From Nymphaea colorata (Eukaryota; Streptophyta; Magnoliopsida; Nymphaeales; Nymphaeaceae): a stretch of 64,000 bases of DNA. The notes beneath the pieces were generated by a model, which worked only from the letters and a program-made list of their open reading frames with translations, was not told where the DNA came from and ran no database searches. Below, one piece after another: positions 47,872-59,939 of the stretch (its first letter is position 1; every line of letters starts with the position of its first letter). The stretch spans positions 8,518,417 through 8,582,416 of the forward strand of contig NC_045149.1 in the NCBI RefSeq assembly GCF_008831285.2, read 5' to 3'. Both the position numbers and the translations under genes were made by a program.

Positions 47872-50800
47872 TGATGCAGACATTCCAACCGAGTGGCCAA
47901 GAACTACAGGAAGCATGGTCGAGCAGGGCCGACAGGACCAAGCACCTTCGGCCAGGCTTGCGGCTGGCATTATAGAAGGTAGAGAGAATCAAAAGGAGGC
48001 TAAGGACAAACTTGAAGTTGATGCAGCGGGCGGAGTGGGTGGAGCATCAACAGCAGAACGTGAGCAGAGGGCCGAAGACTTCAAGGTAGATCAAGACCTA
48101 GACCCGGCTCAAACAAGTTCGAATCTAGAGTCTAGTCCTACAACTTGATCCAACGTGGTAGTCTAAGACCAAACTTAGACAAATTATATGGCCAAGCCCT
48201 CACGGGTGAGAATAACTCGATACTTACCGAGTCTGGGCGGCACCCAAACAGGTCGCCACCTCAAGCTCTCAAGGTTCGAGGCGTTCTAGCTTATAAGACA
48301 TCTCATCTCGGTTCATTTCCCTTTATAAATTTAGTAATTTTGAGTTGTTTCAATTCAGCAAGTGTCTTGGTTCATATGTTAGAACCGATTTTATTTCAAG
48401 TACTTAAACTCTATTGTAAGTAGATTTTGTACGCAATCAATAATTAGAAGATGAGTTTTTCATGTGAATTGGCTCTCGCCTCTCTCTTTCACTCATCGGC
48501 ATATCGGCGGAGATAGGAATCCAAAGTTCAGCCCGTGGCTCTGGTTGAAGATCATAAGCGTGAAGACAATCTCGGTGACCACTGAAAATCCCCTTGATCG
48601 TCTTCATCTTTCGCTCAATTTTTCCCCCGACTGAATTGTAGTCTACCCACAGTGCAATTCCTTCATCCCCAAAAGAAATTAGAGGCGGTGAGCAGAAATC
48701 GGGAAGGCTTGGAGGAAAGCGACTCGTGGCTCTAGTCGCCTAGTACCCAAGTGCAAGACTCCTGCTGCAAGAGACGAGGTATGTGCCGATAAATCTCCCA
48801 GCTCCTTCCCTACTCGAGCAAAGTAAAGAACTGGTTGAAGTCGTCCCTAGTAGGCCTCTTAATCTCTACCAAAATCAAAAAGAGATATCGCCGAAAAGGA
48901 AGACCGAAGTCGGTTCTTCTTACGGACTGTTTTCACGGTGAGAAACTAAGGGAGCTCGTCGGAATCCATTGGTAGAATGCGAGTAGGATTTCAATGAAAT
49001 TGATCGGTTAATCTTCTTGAGGACTCGTCCACGGCAGCAGCAATCAATCTCTATCCAATTTGTGAGGTTGCTACCGAAATGAGATCAAATTCCCTCAACG
49101 CCCGATTCCAAAATCTATCAAAAACGTATTCATGGCTTGGCGGAAAACTCAGCAGCGTTTGGGTGGAAATTACGAGTGAATTCTGAAGCAACTCGGTCCC
49201 AATTCTACTCTCTCGTTTATTCCATTAGCATCGCCTAGACCTTAGCAAGCTCGCAGCGAATTTTCAAGCGATTCCACCTGTCCATGGCGAAGAACGAGCT
49301 TCCAAACGGCAAACTATCCACGACGTCGGAAAATTGATCGCTGCTACTTTTCCGGTAGAAACCGATCGGCATTCGAACAATTTTCACTCCTTCCTAGTTT
49401 GACCATGGCCTGAATTATTCATTATTAAGTTAGAATTAAATTGGCAAGGGCAGCTTTCCATTCGTCCACCACTCGAGTTAAGAGGTGAGCACGAGCGCCG
49501 AGCGTTACACCTCGCAACTTCTCCTATTGAGCTCCTTGTCTTTAAGAGGGAGTTACAAATCTCTGAGGGAGTTACAAATCTCTTGGGCGCACCTCACCTC
49601 AGCCCTCCATCATCCACGTGGTGCACATCCAGCACTCCAGCTCCATTCCATCTCCAACGCTCGAGCCAACACCTCCTTATCCTCATTGCACACACCATTT
49701 GTCATCATTGAGAATTAAGAGGTAAGTATCAACTCTCGTAGCTAGGAAGCCCTTCGCATACCCTTACCCCCTCCAATTCGTGTAACCGACCCTAGTCAAT
49801 TACTCTAGCCTTAACCCTGTGATAACTCCTCCACCTAGTCATTACTAATCACTTCTCGTCATTAGTAATATCCATTTATCATTAGTGTCATAACCTCATA
49901 GGCGCATGACTCTTGGCTTAACGCATTAGCATAACCATCCCTAATCATTAGAACCCCATCATAGACTTAACTCTCCATCATCTCTCGCACCACCCATCAC
50001 CTATCTCTAAGCCATAATTGACCCCTTAGCAATTAACCTCCATCAACTGGCTCTACCCAAGCTAATCCACTACTGAACTACCCTGACCGAGTCCACCCGA
50101 GCTCACATCTTAGACTGAGCTCACCTAACCGGACGTAGCCTACCTTGGTTCTTCATCACCAGTGAGGAAATCAAGAATAAGAAGGCCAGGAAAAGGACTC
50201 AACCTATCCAACTAGAACAAACCCCCTTTATCTAACCCGAGCCTACCTAAACCTACACCGAGTGCACCTTCTTGTTCTGAACTCGGTTTGACTCCTTGGA
50301 GTCCATTAGCTAGGTTCCTCTCCAAGGATTGCATTGTACATCTCAGTTAACATCATCTTGCAGCCACCATTGCTGCAATCTTCGACCGAACATCCTTCCA
50401 GGCGCCAAGGTGACTTCGGCCAAGCGGGCCGAGCGCCTGCCTCCATCCGGGTGCTCCTCCATCATGTTGCTGTCTCTCTTGGCCGACCGAGGCCTGCAGC
50501 TGCCACATTCCATCCACCAGGCGTAGCTGGCAGCTTCCAGTGTTGTCCCATCATTTGCCTAGACACTCCAGTTGTCTCGACCAGCTTCCGCAAGATCAAG
50601 TCGTTCTCGGCCAAACAGGCCGAGCCTTCACTCCATCACCTTGCTGTGATATCCGAGAGTGGCTTTGTCATTAGTTTTCTCTCGGATCCTATTACTGATC
50701 AAGCCGATCTCTCAACGGCTGGGTAACTCCTAACCACCTATAGGACGTGGGTAATTGGGTGCACTTTCCTTTCCAAACCGGGATCTAGTCTATTGTGACC

Positions 50801-51190
50801 GTCGGCAGTCCCTCCAAGGCACCTTGCCAAGGACACGTCTACGGGTAGCCAGACCACCAAAGGGAAAGGGTACGGTTTGGGCGTTCTTAGGGATTGTATG
50901 AATGGTTTGTGAATGCATGTTGAGTGAGTTGTGAGAGTTAAATTTGTTTCGCTCACATTTTGTACAAGTATTGATCCCCTTTGCATTGTAGTAGGATTGA
51001 AACCTTTGGTCCGGGTAAAACTCTCTTGTATCTTTGACCTAGGATACTATTAAGTAGGGGTTGCTGTTCGGCATGGATAAATTTTGTAAATGTAATTTGT
51101 TTTTAGTTAGTCTTGGCTCCCACGAGTGATCCTGGAGTTGGGGTCCACACTCGGGTGCGAATTTGTCAAGCCGGGTCTAAAGGTTCCCCA
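47872..51190 (+). repeat. Element B 3' LTR
   Basis: 3319 bp, TGATGCAGACATTCC ... AAAGGTTCCCCA. Its first 260 bases carry an open frame (to about 48148) continuing the chromodomain frame and conserved in the 5' LTR (to 38577). The rest is non-coding, with a few chance frames repeated in both copies. Confidence 0.9.
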
Positions 51191-51259
51191 CCAAATCCTT
51201 AGCCGACTACATGTTTCATCTGGCACAACAATTGATGACCGTTCAAAGTAAGGCCATGC

Positions 51260-51540
51260 GTGACTGCGCCAGGCTGGCCAGGACCATGCCTAACCACACC
51301 AGGACTGGCCAGTCAGGACGTAGCCGGCCAAGCCAGAACCAGCTGGTCGGCCAGCCAGAACTGTGCCTGGCCGTACCAGTCGGTAGCCATCCATGTCTGG
51401 CATTACCAGGCCTGACTAGGCCTAGATTGCCAGCCATGCCAGCCAAAATTTGCCGGCCTGGGACTGGATTTACCAGCCAGGCCTACTAGGGCCAAGATTG
51501 GCCAGGCCGTAGCCGGCAATTGCCAAGATTAGCCAATAAT
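51260..51540. repeat. GC-rich CCAGGCC/GGCCAG degenerate repeat
   Basis: About 280 bases built of variants of GGCCAG, CCAGCC and CCAGGCC, much richer in GC than its surroundings. Open frames in it are low complexity. Confidence 0.7.
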
Positions 51541-51890
51541 GCACCTCCACATTGGACAAACTATCAATGTTACTAGTGTTGGAAGTCCAAAGGAGGTGAG
51601 TGATTCCCCTAACGCACTAGCTTAGCATAGCTGGTCACTCCTTTCAGCAGTTGAATTCTCATATGTAGGCATTAAGTTCATGTGCCACAGAAAAAGACTC
51701 AACTATGCACTAATTGACAGGTATTGTAGGTGCACGGCCGAGGCATCAAGGTAGCCCTAAACCCTAGGGACGGGAAAAAGGGGGTTCTCTCTTGCTTTGT
51801 CGTTGACATTCTCCTCTGGCTCATTCCAAAGGAGATTAGTGGTTGTCCCTCTTTGTTTTCCTTACCTTTCTGGGTAGACATTGAATATGG
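51541..51890. other. Non-coding, possible end of a copia 5' LTR
   Basis: No gene was recognised. The right part (TCTACTAATG before a TGGTATCAG at 51905) looks like the end of an LTR, but no matching second LTR was found. Confidence 0.3.
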
Positions 51891-51904
51891 TATCTACTAA
51901 TGTG

Positions 51905-52128
51905 TGGTATCAGATTTGGCCCTTAAATTCTTTGTCCATTATTTTGGATTTAGCCTTGTCATTGAATTCTCCACTTTTTCAAATACCACGTAAGCAAAGG
52001 GCATACAAAGGTTCAGTTCATTCGGTCCACCGAACAGGTTAAGAAAACCATTATTAAATGTTGTAGTGCATGAAAAATTAAAAAACAATTTGAGTATACT
52101 TAGATTACACACTCAAATTGAGGGGGCA
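51905..52128 (+). pseudogene. Internally deleted copia: primer site plus pol 3' end
   Basis: TGGTATCAGATTTGG (primer-site-like) is followed within 110 bases by a degenerate copia RNase H tail (VQFIRSTEQVKK, KQFEYT), then the polypurine tract TTGAGGGGGCA at 52118-52128. Nearly the whole interior is missing. Confidence 0.55.
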
Positions 52129-52470
52129 TGTTAAGGTTAATTGTCAAACCATTGAAAATTAAAAGCCAGTTATAAATCAACAGCCAGCTTGTGTGATGTG
52201 TAATCTTAGGAGTGCAACATCTGCCGTTACAGGAACATTCTCATGTCTATAGTTAAATTATAATCATATATAGTAAATACATGTTTATCATTATTGTTTT
52301 TAATTGTTGTAATCATTATCTCAAGTAACCTATCTCTGGACAATTGTAATATTTAACATGTCTTATAAATGTATCAGTATAAATATTTACTCACCTTTCA
52401 CACGAGGGGTAAGAGTGAAGATTCTTACTATTGTTGAACGGAGCTGATTATATATGATGCTCCCGTGTAT
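52129..52470 (+). repeat. Copia 3' LTR (end uncertain)
   Basis: Begins TGTTAAGGTTAATTG directly after the polypurine tract. The right border is not fixed because there is no second copy. Confidence 0.45.
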
Positions 52471-52689
52471 GTATTTTCATGTGTCATTTTAATAATGGCA
52501 AAAATGCTCATGGTTAATACCAAAAAAAGAATTGTAAGGACCAAAAGAAAAGATTTGAAGATTCAATAACGGTAAAACTTATCAATTCATATATGGATAT
52601 GACTAATATACTATTTTAAGCCGTAAAAAAACTTGTTCACTTTTTTATCCCACTCATAGTGTTATTTCATTATGTCATAAACAATTTAT

Positions 52690-52930
52690 TATCTCATAAA
52701 CATTATCTATACTTATGTTTAACATTGTCTTATGCATCTATCCATTATTTTATTATCTTATAAATCTCTTGTTATCACATACTTAGTGTTTGCTGTTATT
52801 TTATACATATGTCATTATCTCACACCTATTTGTTATCTCATGCATTATCTCATACGTATTTGTTATCTCACATTTATTTTCATTATCTTATACTTAATTG
52901 TTATCTCATACACTTGTTATCTCATCTGCA
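52690..52930. repeat. Degenerate tandem repeat of TTATCTCATAC-type units
   Basis: More than ten variants of GTTATCTCATAC/CATTATCTCATA at irregular 15-25 base spacing. Confidence 0.7.
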
Positions 52931-53050
52931 TGCATATTCAATATTTAGGTATCAAAGTAAATATGCATATTGATAGTATGATAGACGCTTGTTATATACA
53001 TGGGGTGGCGTAAACTCTGATCTTGATCTTCTTGTTGAGACCAAAGATCC

Positions 53051-53052
<2 letters not shown>

Positions 53053-53091
<39 letters not shown>
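53053..53091. repeat. (GA)n microsatellite
   Basis: About 38 bases of GA repeats. Open frames across it on both strands are low complexity. Confidence 0.95.
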
Positions 53092-53388
53092 CAAATATAC
53101 AAAAGAGAGGACGGAACCGGTATGCCAAGGAAAGATAGCCTTGACTTTTTTGTGCAGTTTCAAGAAAAGGAATTATGAAACCTTTGATAATTTTTCTATG
53201 TAAATTTGTCTGAGGACATTGGACAGGCAACCAGCAACGGCAATTTTTCTTCTTTTTTCTTCTTCTTTGTCTTTTTGCACATTCCACTGTAATTCTTCGT
53301 CTAATAATGTGTCAAACTAACAGACGCATAACCACATAAACTAACATTTCCATTTATGCAAATAATGCCACTTCCAATTCTTATATGA

Positions 53389-56059
53389 TCATTGCCAAAT
53401 CTTCTGCTTCTGCAAATCTTTTTGACAGACAAAGAGGCCATGGAAGCCGTAAGGCACCCTCTGAGGGAGTCTTACAGATGCCATGATGTCAAGAGTGGGA
53501 GACTTGGCATCCATCACCACGAAGCTCGACGCCCCGCTGCCCTCGTTGTGTGTGTAAATTAACACATAACCATCGTCTTCATCGCCACCTTCCTCCTTCC
53601 CCACAAAAAATGGCTCCCCAGCAAAGCATCTCTCTCCAAAATTCCTGTCCACCACAAGTGTTAGTTGCAGTAGCAGAATGCCAGTTACTTCGCGTACAAA
53701 AGCAGCTCCTAGCAGGATTTTCTCTAGCAACACCAAATTTTGTTTTTAGGACCCATAAGATTGCTTGCGACTGGTGGGTGCTACAAATTAGATGGCGTGG
53801 ATATATCCAAGTGACAGGACAGCATCAAAAACTGGGAGATATTTTGTAAAATGGCAGTACTCATCAAATTAATAAGAAAGGCTTTTTATTAAAAAAAAAT
53901 TTACCGGCCAGACTACTTGAGCAAACTTTATAAATACTTGAGCATGATTGTCTTTATTAAAAGTTAAGTTTGCTGAATTGATTGTATCAATCTTACAAAA
54001 TCCATAGCTTGTTAAATTTAATTTCTACACTTCAAATTCCCTTTCTGTAGATATTGAATTCATAAATTTAAAATACAAGTCCAAACTAAATCGGAACTAA
54101 TCAACTTAATTTTGAGCTTTTTTTATCGATACGAACATCATATCTACATTTTAATTAAAAGAAAAAGTCTTCAAACGGAAAGGACACATACCAGGCTTAT
54201 ATCCATAATGGTCTGGTTAACGATTCCTCTATTTACTAGTGACTGGCATTTAACCTCACGAAGTACATATATTTTATATTCAAAATAAAATAAAGAACAA
54301 AGACAAATTCAACTCACAAACTCATAGAAGATCCATGTCTATGTTGTCATGTCTTCCTAAAATTTACATGTATGTGCAGTGATTTGAATCTAAATAAGTA
54401 CAATTTTGAGTTTTAATTTTTTAAGGAGGAAGAAAAGGACAAGACGCTTTACCTGGTCGCTACCACGCAATCTTCCCCACTTGCTCGATCGAAGTCCAGT
54501 TTCACGATACCGGAGACCTTGCTCATCGGATCTCGGATCGCCATGAACGCGTAGCGGTTTTTCCTCCCTAGGAAGTTGGGGTTGATGACCCCCCACTCCA
54601 GATTCCTCCTAGAGAGTGCCCTCCTCCCCACCACCTTCCCTTCCCGCAGGTTGATCCTCACCATCTCCAAGCAGCAGTGTAGGAGATCCATCCTCTCCAG
54701 CATGTGCTCCACCGGCACAACGTTCGCCGCCACCAGCACCACCTCCTCCCCTCCTTTCTCATGCCACGCGTTCACTGAGTGCACGAAGTTGAATCCAGGC
54801 ACCTCAATCCACTTCATTTCCGACTCATCGGTGGCGTAGCGTGGGATTATCCCCACGCGTGGGACTTTCTGGGCCTCGCATCCCATCGGTGGCCCCATTG
54901 CTGTGAACATTGCCAGTGGTTTCATGACTATCTGTATGTCGGGAAAGATGGCGTACCGCTCAGTGATGGCCAAGTCGTGCACGAAGGAAGGTTGCCGGAA
55001 GGAGAAAATGGGGATGTCCGGTTGCTTCGTGCCATCGCCCCCTATTCTGAAGTAGTTGAGAAACGGAGGGATGGGGCCGTACCGAAAGGCGAAGACCTCG
55101 CCTGTGACAGGGTCCACCTTTGGATGAGAAGTCATGCCCATAGTGAGCTTCCCGGCGAAGTCCCACCGGCCAACCGTAACGATGTCGCCGTCCGGCATGA
55201 GCTGCACCGTGTAGGGAAGATCCGACTCCGCTAATGCCATGAGTGTGTTGTTCATGAATGAGAGGCCTGTGTTGGCAAGCCCCATGCCGTTCATAGGGTT
55301 GATCTGGCCGGTAAGCACCCTCACCGCAAACACGATGCCCCTAGCAAACCCTGCGGCGCCGTTTAATGCAAAGAAGTTAGGGTAGATAGGCAACCCCACC
55401 TCCTCTTCCTTGGTGAACTTGTATGTCCGGACGAAGCGGCTGCAGAATGTGGCCTGCCCGCCTGAGATCTTCATGGCATGCAACATCCCGTCCCCATCGA
55501 ACAGATGATAGGCGGCGCTGGGGGCGAACTGCGGATTGGGTCCATTGCGGATGTACGCGCCATCGAGACATCTAGGGAGCCGACCTTCGACGGTGCATTT
55601 AGTGGGGGGCAACTCGCCGACGGGGGCATAGTTGCCAGCCAAGACATCCTTGGGGTTGACGGACGACGGCAAGGGATGTCGGTTGACAAAGTTGCTTATC
55701 AAGTCATCTAGAGCATTGCAGAGCATTACGTGGAGAGGTAATGGTGATGTTATCAGTTTGTAAGGTTGTCTAACAGTGCGAGCAGCTTTCTCCAATGGTG
55801 GAGGTGGCGATCCTTCTCGTTTGCCATTAATTAGCTCTGTAGAATGAGGAGGGGGAGATGGAGTTGCTACTGTTAACGCTGTGGTAGTGGTAGTGGTTGT
55901 TGGGGAGTGAGTTGTGAGTTGAGTTTGATCAGGTCTCCTTTCTAATCTGATGTTGGTAATGGTGGGGAAGGTGATGGCTAAGGAAGTGGCTTTAGGGGGA
56001 GGAGAACTGAGGTTCAGTCGGGGAAATGGAGCATGGAAGGAAGAGGAGATGGCGTCCAT
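53389..56059 (-). CDS. CCD4: Carotenoid cleavage dioxygenase 4-like, complete two-exon gene
   Basis: Non-haem iron(II) dioxygenase of the RPE65/CCD family that cleaves carotenoid double bonds into apocarotenoids, probably in plastid plastoglobules. Exon 1 is 56059-54453 and exon 2 is 53644-53389. The 808 bp intron has GT-AG ends (CAG/GTAAAG, GACAG/GAAT) and interrupts an arginine codon. The product is 620 aa, close to typical CCD4 length. Residues 1-90 are S/T/P-rich with a run of seven threonines and no acidic cluster, fitting a transit peptide. The four iron histidines are visible: H312 (TSHPKVDP), H361 (SFVHDLAIT), H427 (NFVHSVNAW) and H604 (YGFHGLFV). Other family blocks include NGPNPQF, HLFDGDGMLHA, FAFRYGPIPPF and SEMKWIEVPGF. 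CCD4 is preferred over NCED and CCD1 from motif context, and a tandem paralogue follows. No defect was seen. Confidence 0.88.
53645..54452 (-). other. Intron of the CCD4-like gene
   Basis: 808 bp, AT-rich, beginning GTAAAGCGTC and ending CACTTGTGGTGGACAG on the minus strand. The same position holds a 221 bp intron (62944-63164) in the neighbouring paralogue. Confidence 0.85.
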
Positions 56060-56294
56060 TGTTGGTGGTGGGTAGAATTACAGAGAGAGGGAGGCAAAGG
56101 TCAGGATGGCATGGAGGTTTAAAGGGGATTGAGGCGATACAGAGGAGCAGTACTGTTGCGTGAACGGAAAATTCTGAAATGAGTGGTAGAAACCATTGGC
56201 CAGTGGGGGAGGAACGAGATAGTAGCCAGATTGTTTGAAGCAAGTGAAAATTGTTGTTTACGGTGCACATTTTACTTGTGGAAAGAGACACTAT

Positions 56295-56300
56295 CACGTG
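56295..56300. promoter_or_regulatory. G-box (CACGTG) upstream of CCD4-like gene
   Basis: ATCACGTGAT, a 10 bp palindrome, lies about 236 bases upstream of the start codon. CACGTG is the known core for bZIP/bHLH factors in light and ABA responses. Function here is inferred. Confidence 0.4.
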
Positions 56301-56459
56301 ATCCTTGGAAAGGAGACAGACGCAGAAAAGTTATCTTCGTCTTTGTCTTTGAAGGTATGTGTCTGTCTCCATCCATCTTTGTGTCCTCAACTTTCCAGTA
56401 ACGTCGTGTACCTTCCCTTCTACCATCATTCTTACACGATTCATGGTCTTTCTATTCCT

Positions 56460-56620
56460 TTGGTTTCTCTTTTTGTTGTGAAAACGTACTTGCTGCTTTG
56501 TGTGAAAGCAATTTTCACCTTTTCTAGTTTCCGTTTCTGGTTTCCCTTTCGTTGTGAAAATGTATGTGCTGCTTTGTGTGAAAGCAATTGAACAACCTCT
56601 TTCACCTTTTCGATTGTGTT
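56460..56620. repeat. Imperfect tandem duplication in the CCD4-like promoter region
   Basis: Two copies of a roughly 65-70 base unit (TTGTTGTGAAAACGTA... and TCGTTGTGAAAATGTA..., each followed by TGCTGCTTTGTGTGAAAGCA), 400-560 bases upstream of the ATG. Confidence 0.7.
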
Positions 56621-59150
56621 AGTTTCTTGGGATCCTTTTTTGCTTTCCGCTGTCGGCAAGAAGGCAATAATTCCGTCGTAGAGTACCGACCGGCTTTCGG
56701 GAACTGGGCCCAGCTTTAAAATATCGCCTCCGCAGCGCTCGGCTTAATAACACGGATAAGATAACATATAATTATATTTATTTTATAATAAATGCATTTA
56801 TATATTAAATATCAATATTTTACTATTTTTTATTAAAATTTGGTTGAGGGTCGATGTATCACCTTGAGGGATGTTGATATATCTGAATTGGATTGAATAT
56901 CTAATTGAGTTGTTTTGAAAAAAAAATCAAATATTAAAAAAAAATTAACATCTGATTAAAAAATCGGGTTGCAAATTTAAAGAATGACATTCGATCAAAT
57001 AAAAATTCAGTTATAAATAAATATTCGACCGTATTCATAAACAGATTTGAATCACACATATTTTTAAACAAATATCTTATATCTAGTGTTTTTACATTTT
57101 GAAAATTAGTCAAACTCAAATTGAGGTTCGAATTCAAATTTAAAAATCAAATTTAGATTTAGATTGTGAAATTAGATTTCAGATTTATGACTTATTCTTT
57201 ATTTGTATTCAAATTAGAAGTTCAAGTCGTATGAATATCAAAAAAAGAGGATACGATTACTAGTGCTGCTATGTAATATGACATCATTGTGATATGATTT
57301 TAGTCTTGAAAGAAGACGTGCGCAGAATGAATTAAATCACCAGGGTCATGCACTAATACATCTGCACCTTCACAAAAAAAAAAAAAAAGGGGTGGGAGGT
57401 CGGATAGTTTATAGATTTAAAATGGTTTTGTAGATTTTTACCTTTAACCAGAAATTTTTAGTTTTGCCGCTGCCCTGGTAGAAGTAGCAAACTGATAAAT
57501 TTAATCTTAAGTTCAAAACCGCTGTGATCGAATCTGTCAATCACAGAAAGGCAACAAAATTAAACATATCTGTTGCTCAATAATATTGAATGAATTCAAA
57601 AGAAACGCTAAGAAAAGTGATACGAAATCCTTAGGGTGCCTAACAGTAGTAGCATATCTTTTTCTCGAATGATATGATCACCTAATTAATGAATTTTCCA
57701 TGTCAGGTTAATATTACGATGAGTTGATGTTTACCATTGATTTGTGACACTCGAGGATTGTCCGTCCAACTGTATCTTCATCTATTTGGCCTTAAGTCAG
57801 CCTATTATGTGAGTTTTCTGCCCTCATGAAAAATTCAAAGAACTTAGACAACGTTAAGGGGCCCGCGCTATGAACTTTTTGTCAGCTTTCGGAAGAACAT
57901 TTGATTTGATGAAGTGGAAAAATTATTTGAATTAAGATAAAACCTCCATCATGCTACGCCTCATTTTGGTTTGTGCAGTTTTTTTTACTACATATTATTA
58001 TGGCCGAACACTCCTGCTTTTCCAAAATTTTTAGTTGCTTTCTTCAAATTTATTACAAAATCGTGGTATTAATGCTTATCTTGTTTTGCTAATTGAGGTA
58101 ATCCCTGACCATCGAGCCTTATATTCAAAATTTAACTATGAGACTGATTGCAGCTCATTTAAAAGTAATGTGCAAGTATCTTTTGGGATACGAAGTTGAA
58201 TTAAAGTAGGCTATTATTAAAAAAAAGAACTATATGTTCTTTATTTCCGTAGTGTAGAAGCAGTAATGTAAATGAAAGTGGAATTATCCAATCCTCCTTT
58301 TGTAAGATTTATGGGTATGTAGGTGTTTTCCTGAGACAGAGAATGAAAAACAACATTTTAGAGTCAGTTCTCTTTAATCCTAGTTTATATTTCACAAATG
58401 AAAACTTGAATTCATGACGAACTTCAATGAAGCATCGCAGGACTTCAGACAGAAGGTTGGTTTGTTGGATAACCTGAAAAACTCTATTTTCATGCATTTT
58501 CGTATCAACGAAGGTAGTGTCAATGGTCAAATCTACAGAACTCAATAAAAAGTAAAAACCGCCAGCATAAGATTTGGGAGATTAATGTCAATAGCGACAT
58601 AGCTGATGACCAGAAATCCATTCATCCAGAAGGGTGTGAATAATCTGGCCTCTTTTTTCCTTAAGTTTTGGTCTTGGTCTTGTCACTTATACACGCAAAT
58701 CAATTTTTGAAAAACAGGTTTAAAAAAAGTACGTTTTTCACAAAACATTAATTTTTAAGATTAATTTGTTTCACTTTGATCAGATTAAGGGGGATGTTAA
58801 ACCAATGATATTGATGGCTAAAAGTACAGTTTAATCTAATTTGATGCGCACCACTTGCCTTTTGTTAGATGGACTGCTCACATCTAAAATTAAGGTAGTC
58901 AGACCCCCTGATATCCAAAGTATTGTTAACTTTTTTAACTTGCATTACTTTTTATATATGTTAATTTGGCTCAATTAATTGATTGGAATCTTTGAATTTT
59001 GGTTGTTTATTTTAATTTTGCAAATGGGATGATAAGGAAACTTCCTTTTTATTAATTATAAATATTTTGGAAAAAAAAAACAGTAGTGATAGAATAAAAT
59101 CATGTTATCGAGCACGTAGAGGTAAAAGATGAATAAGATGTTTTAACCAA
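56621..59150. other. AT-rich intergenic stretch, no recognised genes
   Basis: No open frame with a recognised family on either strand. It has homopolymer A runs (about 57375-57390, 59075) but nothing structured was identified. Confidence 0.45.
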
Positions 59151-59169
59151 CTTAGAATGGAAAGCATGT

Positions 59170-59720
59170 GACAAATCTTAGTAAAGAAGAGATTTATAAA
59201 AATATAAAACCTAGTAGGGACGTGGACAGGAAGGGAAGATGGATATGGAAGAATCATGCCAATGCAGGAACTCAATGGTACCTCGATCACTCCTATGAAG
59301 AAAAGCTTCTCATGATCGATGGACAAGACCAAAAATTTTGGCTTTCAAATTGCCAAGGGATGTAATGTTTGTCTGAAAGAAGATGAGTCCATTCCATTGC
59401 TGTAGAGCGAGACTGATTTGGAATAGGTTGGGAAGAAGGTTCAATTTAACCATTCCATTCCCACTTGGTCGTCCATGGCTGTGGCATGGTGGTGAAATAG
59501 AAGATTTCCTTCCACCTAGCATGAAAGGATATGGAGGATGGCTCTTCCAATAGTAGTTTGGAATATATGGAAAATCAGAGTCAATAACCTTCGTGACCCT
59601 AGGGATAGTTCAGATAGAAGTAGATTTTTTGGGGCTTATGGAACAATCTAAGAAACGATTGTATGGTTCTCGTTGGTTTAACAAGCATAGAATCGCCATT
59701 TGTTTGTGGCTCTCGTCGGG
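59170..59720 (+). pseudogene. LINE ORF2 C-terminal (zf-RVT-like) remnant
   Basis: Plus-strand frames, with shifts, read CNVCLKEDESIPLL, RARLIWNRLGRRFNLTIPFP, LWHGGEIEDFLPPSM and VWNIWKIRVNNLRDP. This resembles the cysteine-rich zf-RVT region and the W-x-x-W-x-x-R tail after the RT of plant L1-type LINEs. The RT itself is not adjacent, and stops interrupt the frame. Confidence 0.6.
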
Positions 59721-59939
59721 CATCCGACTGGAGCCTTGGCCTTCCTTTGGACCAACCGAATTCATAATTCAGTCGCTAGTGATTCTTGTATGCAGAAGCA
59801 AACAGAAAGTGGAGTTTGTCGGCATTAGATATGGATCTTTCTCATATATATATCGATCAGATAGTTTAATTAAAGATGTACTCAGGCTGCATGCAGTAGG
59901 AACAAGGGGCGCTGACAGGTGTGGATGTTCAATGAGTCA

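Larger units (their letters stand above)
21281..51190 (+). mobile_element. Chromodomain Ty3/gypsy element B, host of nested element A
   Basis: The 5' LTR (21281-21294 plus 38297-41502) and 3' LTR (47872-51190) both begin TGATGCAGA and end GGTTCCCCA. The interior has an initiator tRNA-Met primer site, gag with a zinc finger, protease, RT, RNase H, integrase and chromodomain in Ty3/gypsy order. A polypurine tract (AAGGAGGGAGGATC) abuts the 3' LTR. Element A (21295-38291) sits 14 bp inside the 5' LTR. Outer flanks (AATCT and CCAAA) do not form a target duplication. The LTRs differ visibly and pol has many stops, so B is old and inactive. The chromovirus clade is not resolved. Confidence 0.9.

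Noticed and set aside
21276-51195. Target duplication for element B
   Set aside because: AATCT before the 5' LTR and CCAAA after the 3' LTR do not match; forcing a shifted alignment is not justified.
52690-52930. CRISPR-like array
   Set aside because: Units are degenerate and unevenly spaced without unique spacers, and the sequence is a plant nuclear genome.
54779-55234. 151-codon plus-strand open frame
   Set aside because: Antisense to the CCD4-like exon 1, which has clear family motifs; a shadow caused by high GC coding sequence.
56235-56591. 118-codon plus-strand open frame upstream of the CCD4-like gene
   Set aside because: Its repeated peptide reflects the local tandem duplication; no family match or start context.
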